Origin: CAMQRS01 sp964370645
Lineage (GTDB): Bacteria; Bacillota_I; Bacilli_A; Erysipelotrichales; Erysipelotrichaceae
Length of the DNA: 64,000 nt
Assembly: GCA_964370645.1 (NCBI GenBank)
Contig: CAYJJS010000004.1
Span: forward strand, 25,472 to 89,471
Direction: 5' to 3'
The number at the start of each line of letters is the position of its first letter. Within the stretch, counting starts at the first letter, position 1. The position numbers and the translations under genes were made by a program. Under the pieces are notes generated by a model. That model was not told the origin of the DNA and searched no databases. It saw only the letters and a program-made list of their open reading frames with translations. This document shows positions 63,973 to 64,000 of the stretch, in pieces.

Positions 63973-64000
63973 GAATTACCTGGCGATTTGCTATCTTCAC

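Noticed and set aside
63961..64000. The last 40 bases as the 3' end of a structured RNA gene (such as RNase P RNA)
   Set aside because: Only a fragment is visible and the conserved cores cannot be checked; I call only the terminator.

Overview
The window looks like chromosome of a low-GC Firmicute, most likely an Erysipelotrichia-type gut bacterium. The basis is base composition, strong AGGAGG-type ribosome binding sites, gene order and protein families; no 16S gene is present, so this placement is inference. Most genes lie on the minus strand.

Layout. 1-9.1 kb: housekeeping operon priA-rsmB-rlmN-PP2C phosphatase-PASTA kinase-rsgA-rpe-thiN. 9.2-13.4 kb: a glycosyltransferase, a beta-lactamase-fold serine hydrolase, an ABC-F ATPase and a peptidoglycan-binding protein. 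13.5-16.5 kb: a HAD phosphatase, then an S24 repressor divergent from a Y-family polymerase. 16.6-18.9 kb: marR-MATE-GNAT operon with a tandem-repeat operator. 19-24.7 kb: a phosphohexomutase and a ykoFEDC thiamine-precursor ECF operon behind a TPP riboswitch with its own terminator. 24.8-30.9 kb: two ferredoxin-type aldo/keto reductases flank a uvrA-like/marR cassette bounded by 47-bp direct repeats. 30.9-33.7 kb: a DMT transporter, the long hibernation factor and a decayed HipA-like kinase.

33.8-40.6 kb is the most interesting part. One gene for a SleC-like, SpoIID-like, peptidoglycan-binding protein is cut into two open halves by a 4,646-bp element. The element carries a large serine recombinase, a 40-residue neighbour that could be its directionality factor, a secreted amidase whose signal peptide is out of frame by one base in an A6 run, and a membrane-anchored protein resembling that amidase's pro-region. 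The halves join in frame across a shared CATG and rebuild a 681-residue protein. This matches the layout of sporulation 'intervening' elements such as skin (sigK) or SPbeta (spsM), though whether excision occurs cannot be read from the sequence.

40.6-44.1 kb: a DUF2779 nuclease-like protein, then a LexA-like XRE-S24 repressor divergent from a small membrane protein, with three copies of a non-canonical operator between them, and a WYL regulator. 44.2-49.9 kb: a lipoprotein, an ABC ATPase with a large permease of the bacteriocin-immunity type, and an AgrC/AgrA-like two-component system. 50-57.9 kb: RidA with a cysteine-rich tail, a CNNM/CorC-type protein, KtrAB-type potassium uptake, an AI-2E-family permease, a PdaA-like deacetylase and an alpha/beta hydrolase. 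57.9-64 kb: an FAD-dependent oxidoreductase with the cell-wall precursor genes alr, ddl and murF, a 20-residue membrane microprotein and a metallo-beta-lactamase-fold hydrolase.

I see no rRNA, tRNA or CRISPR array.
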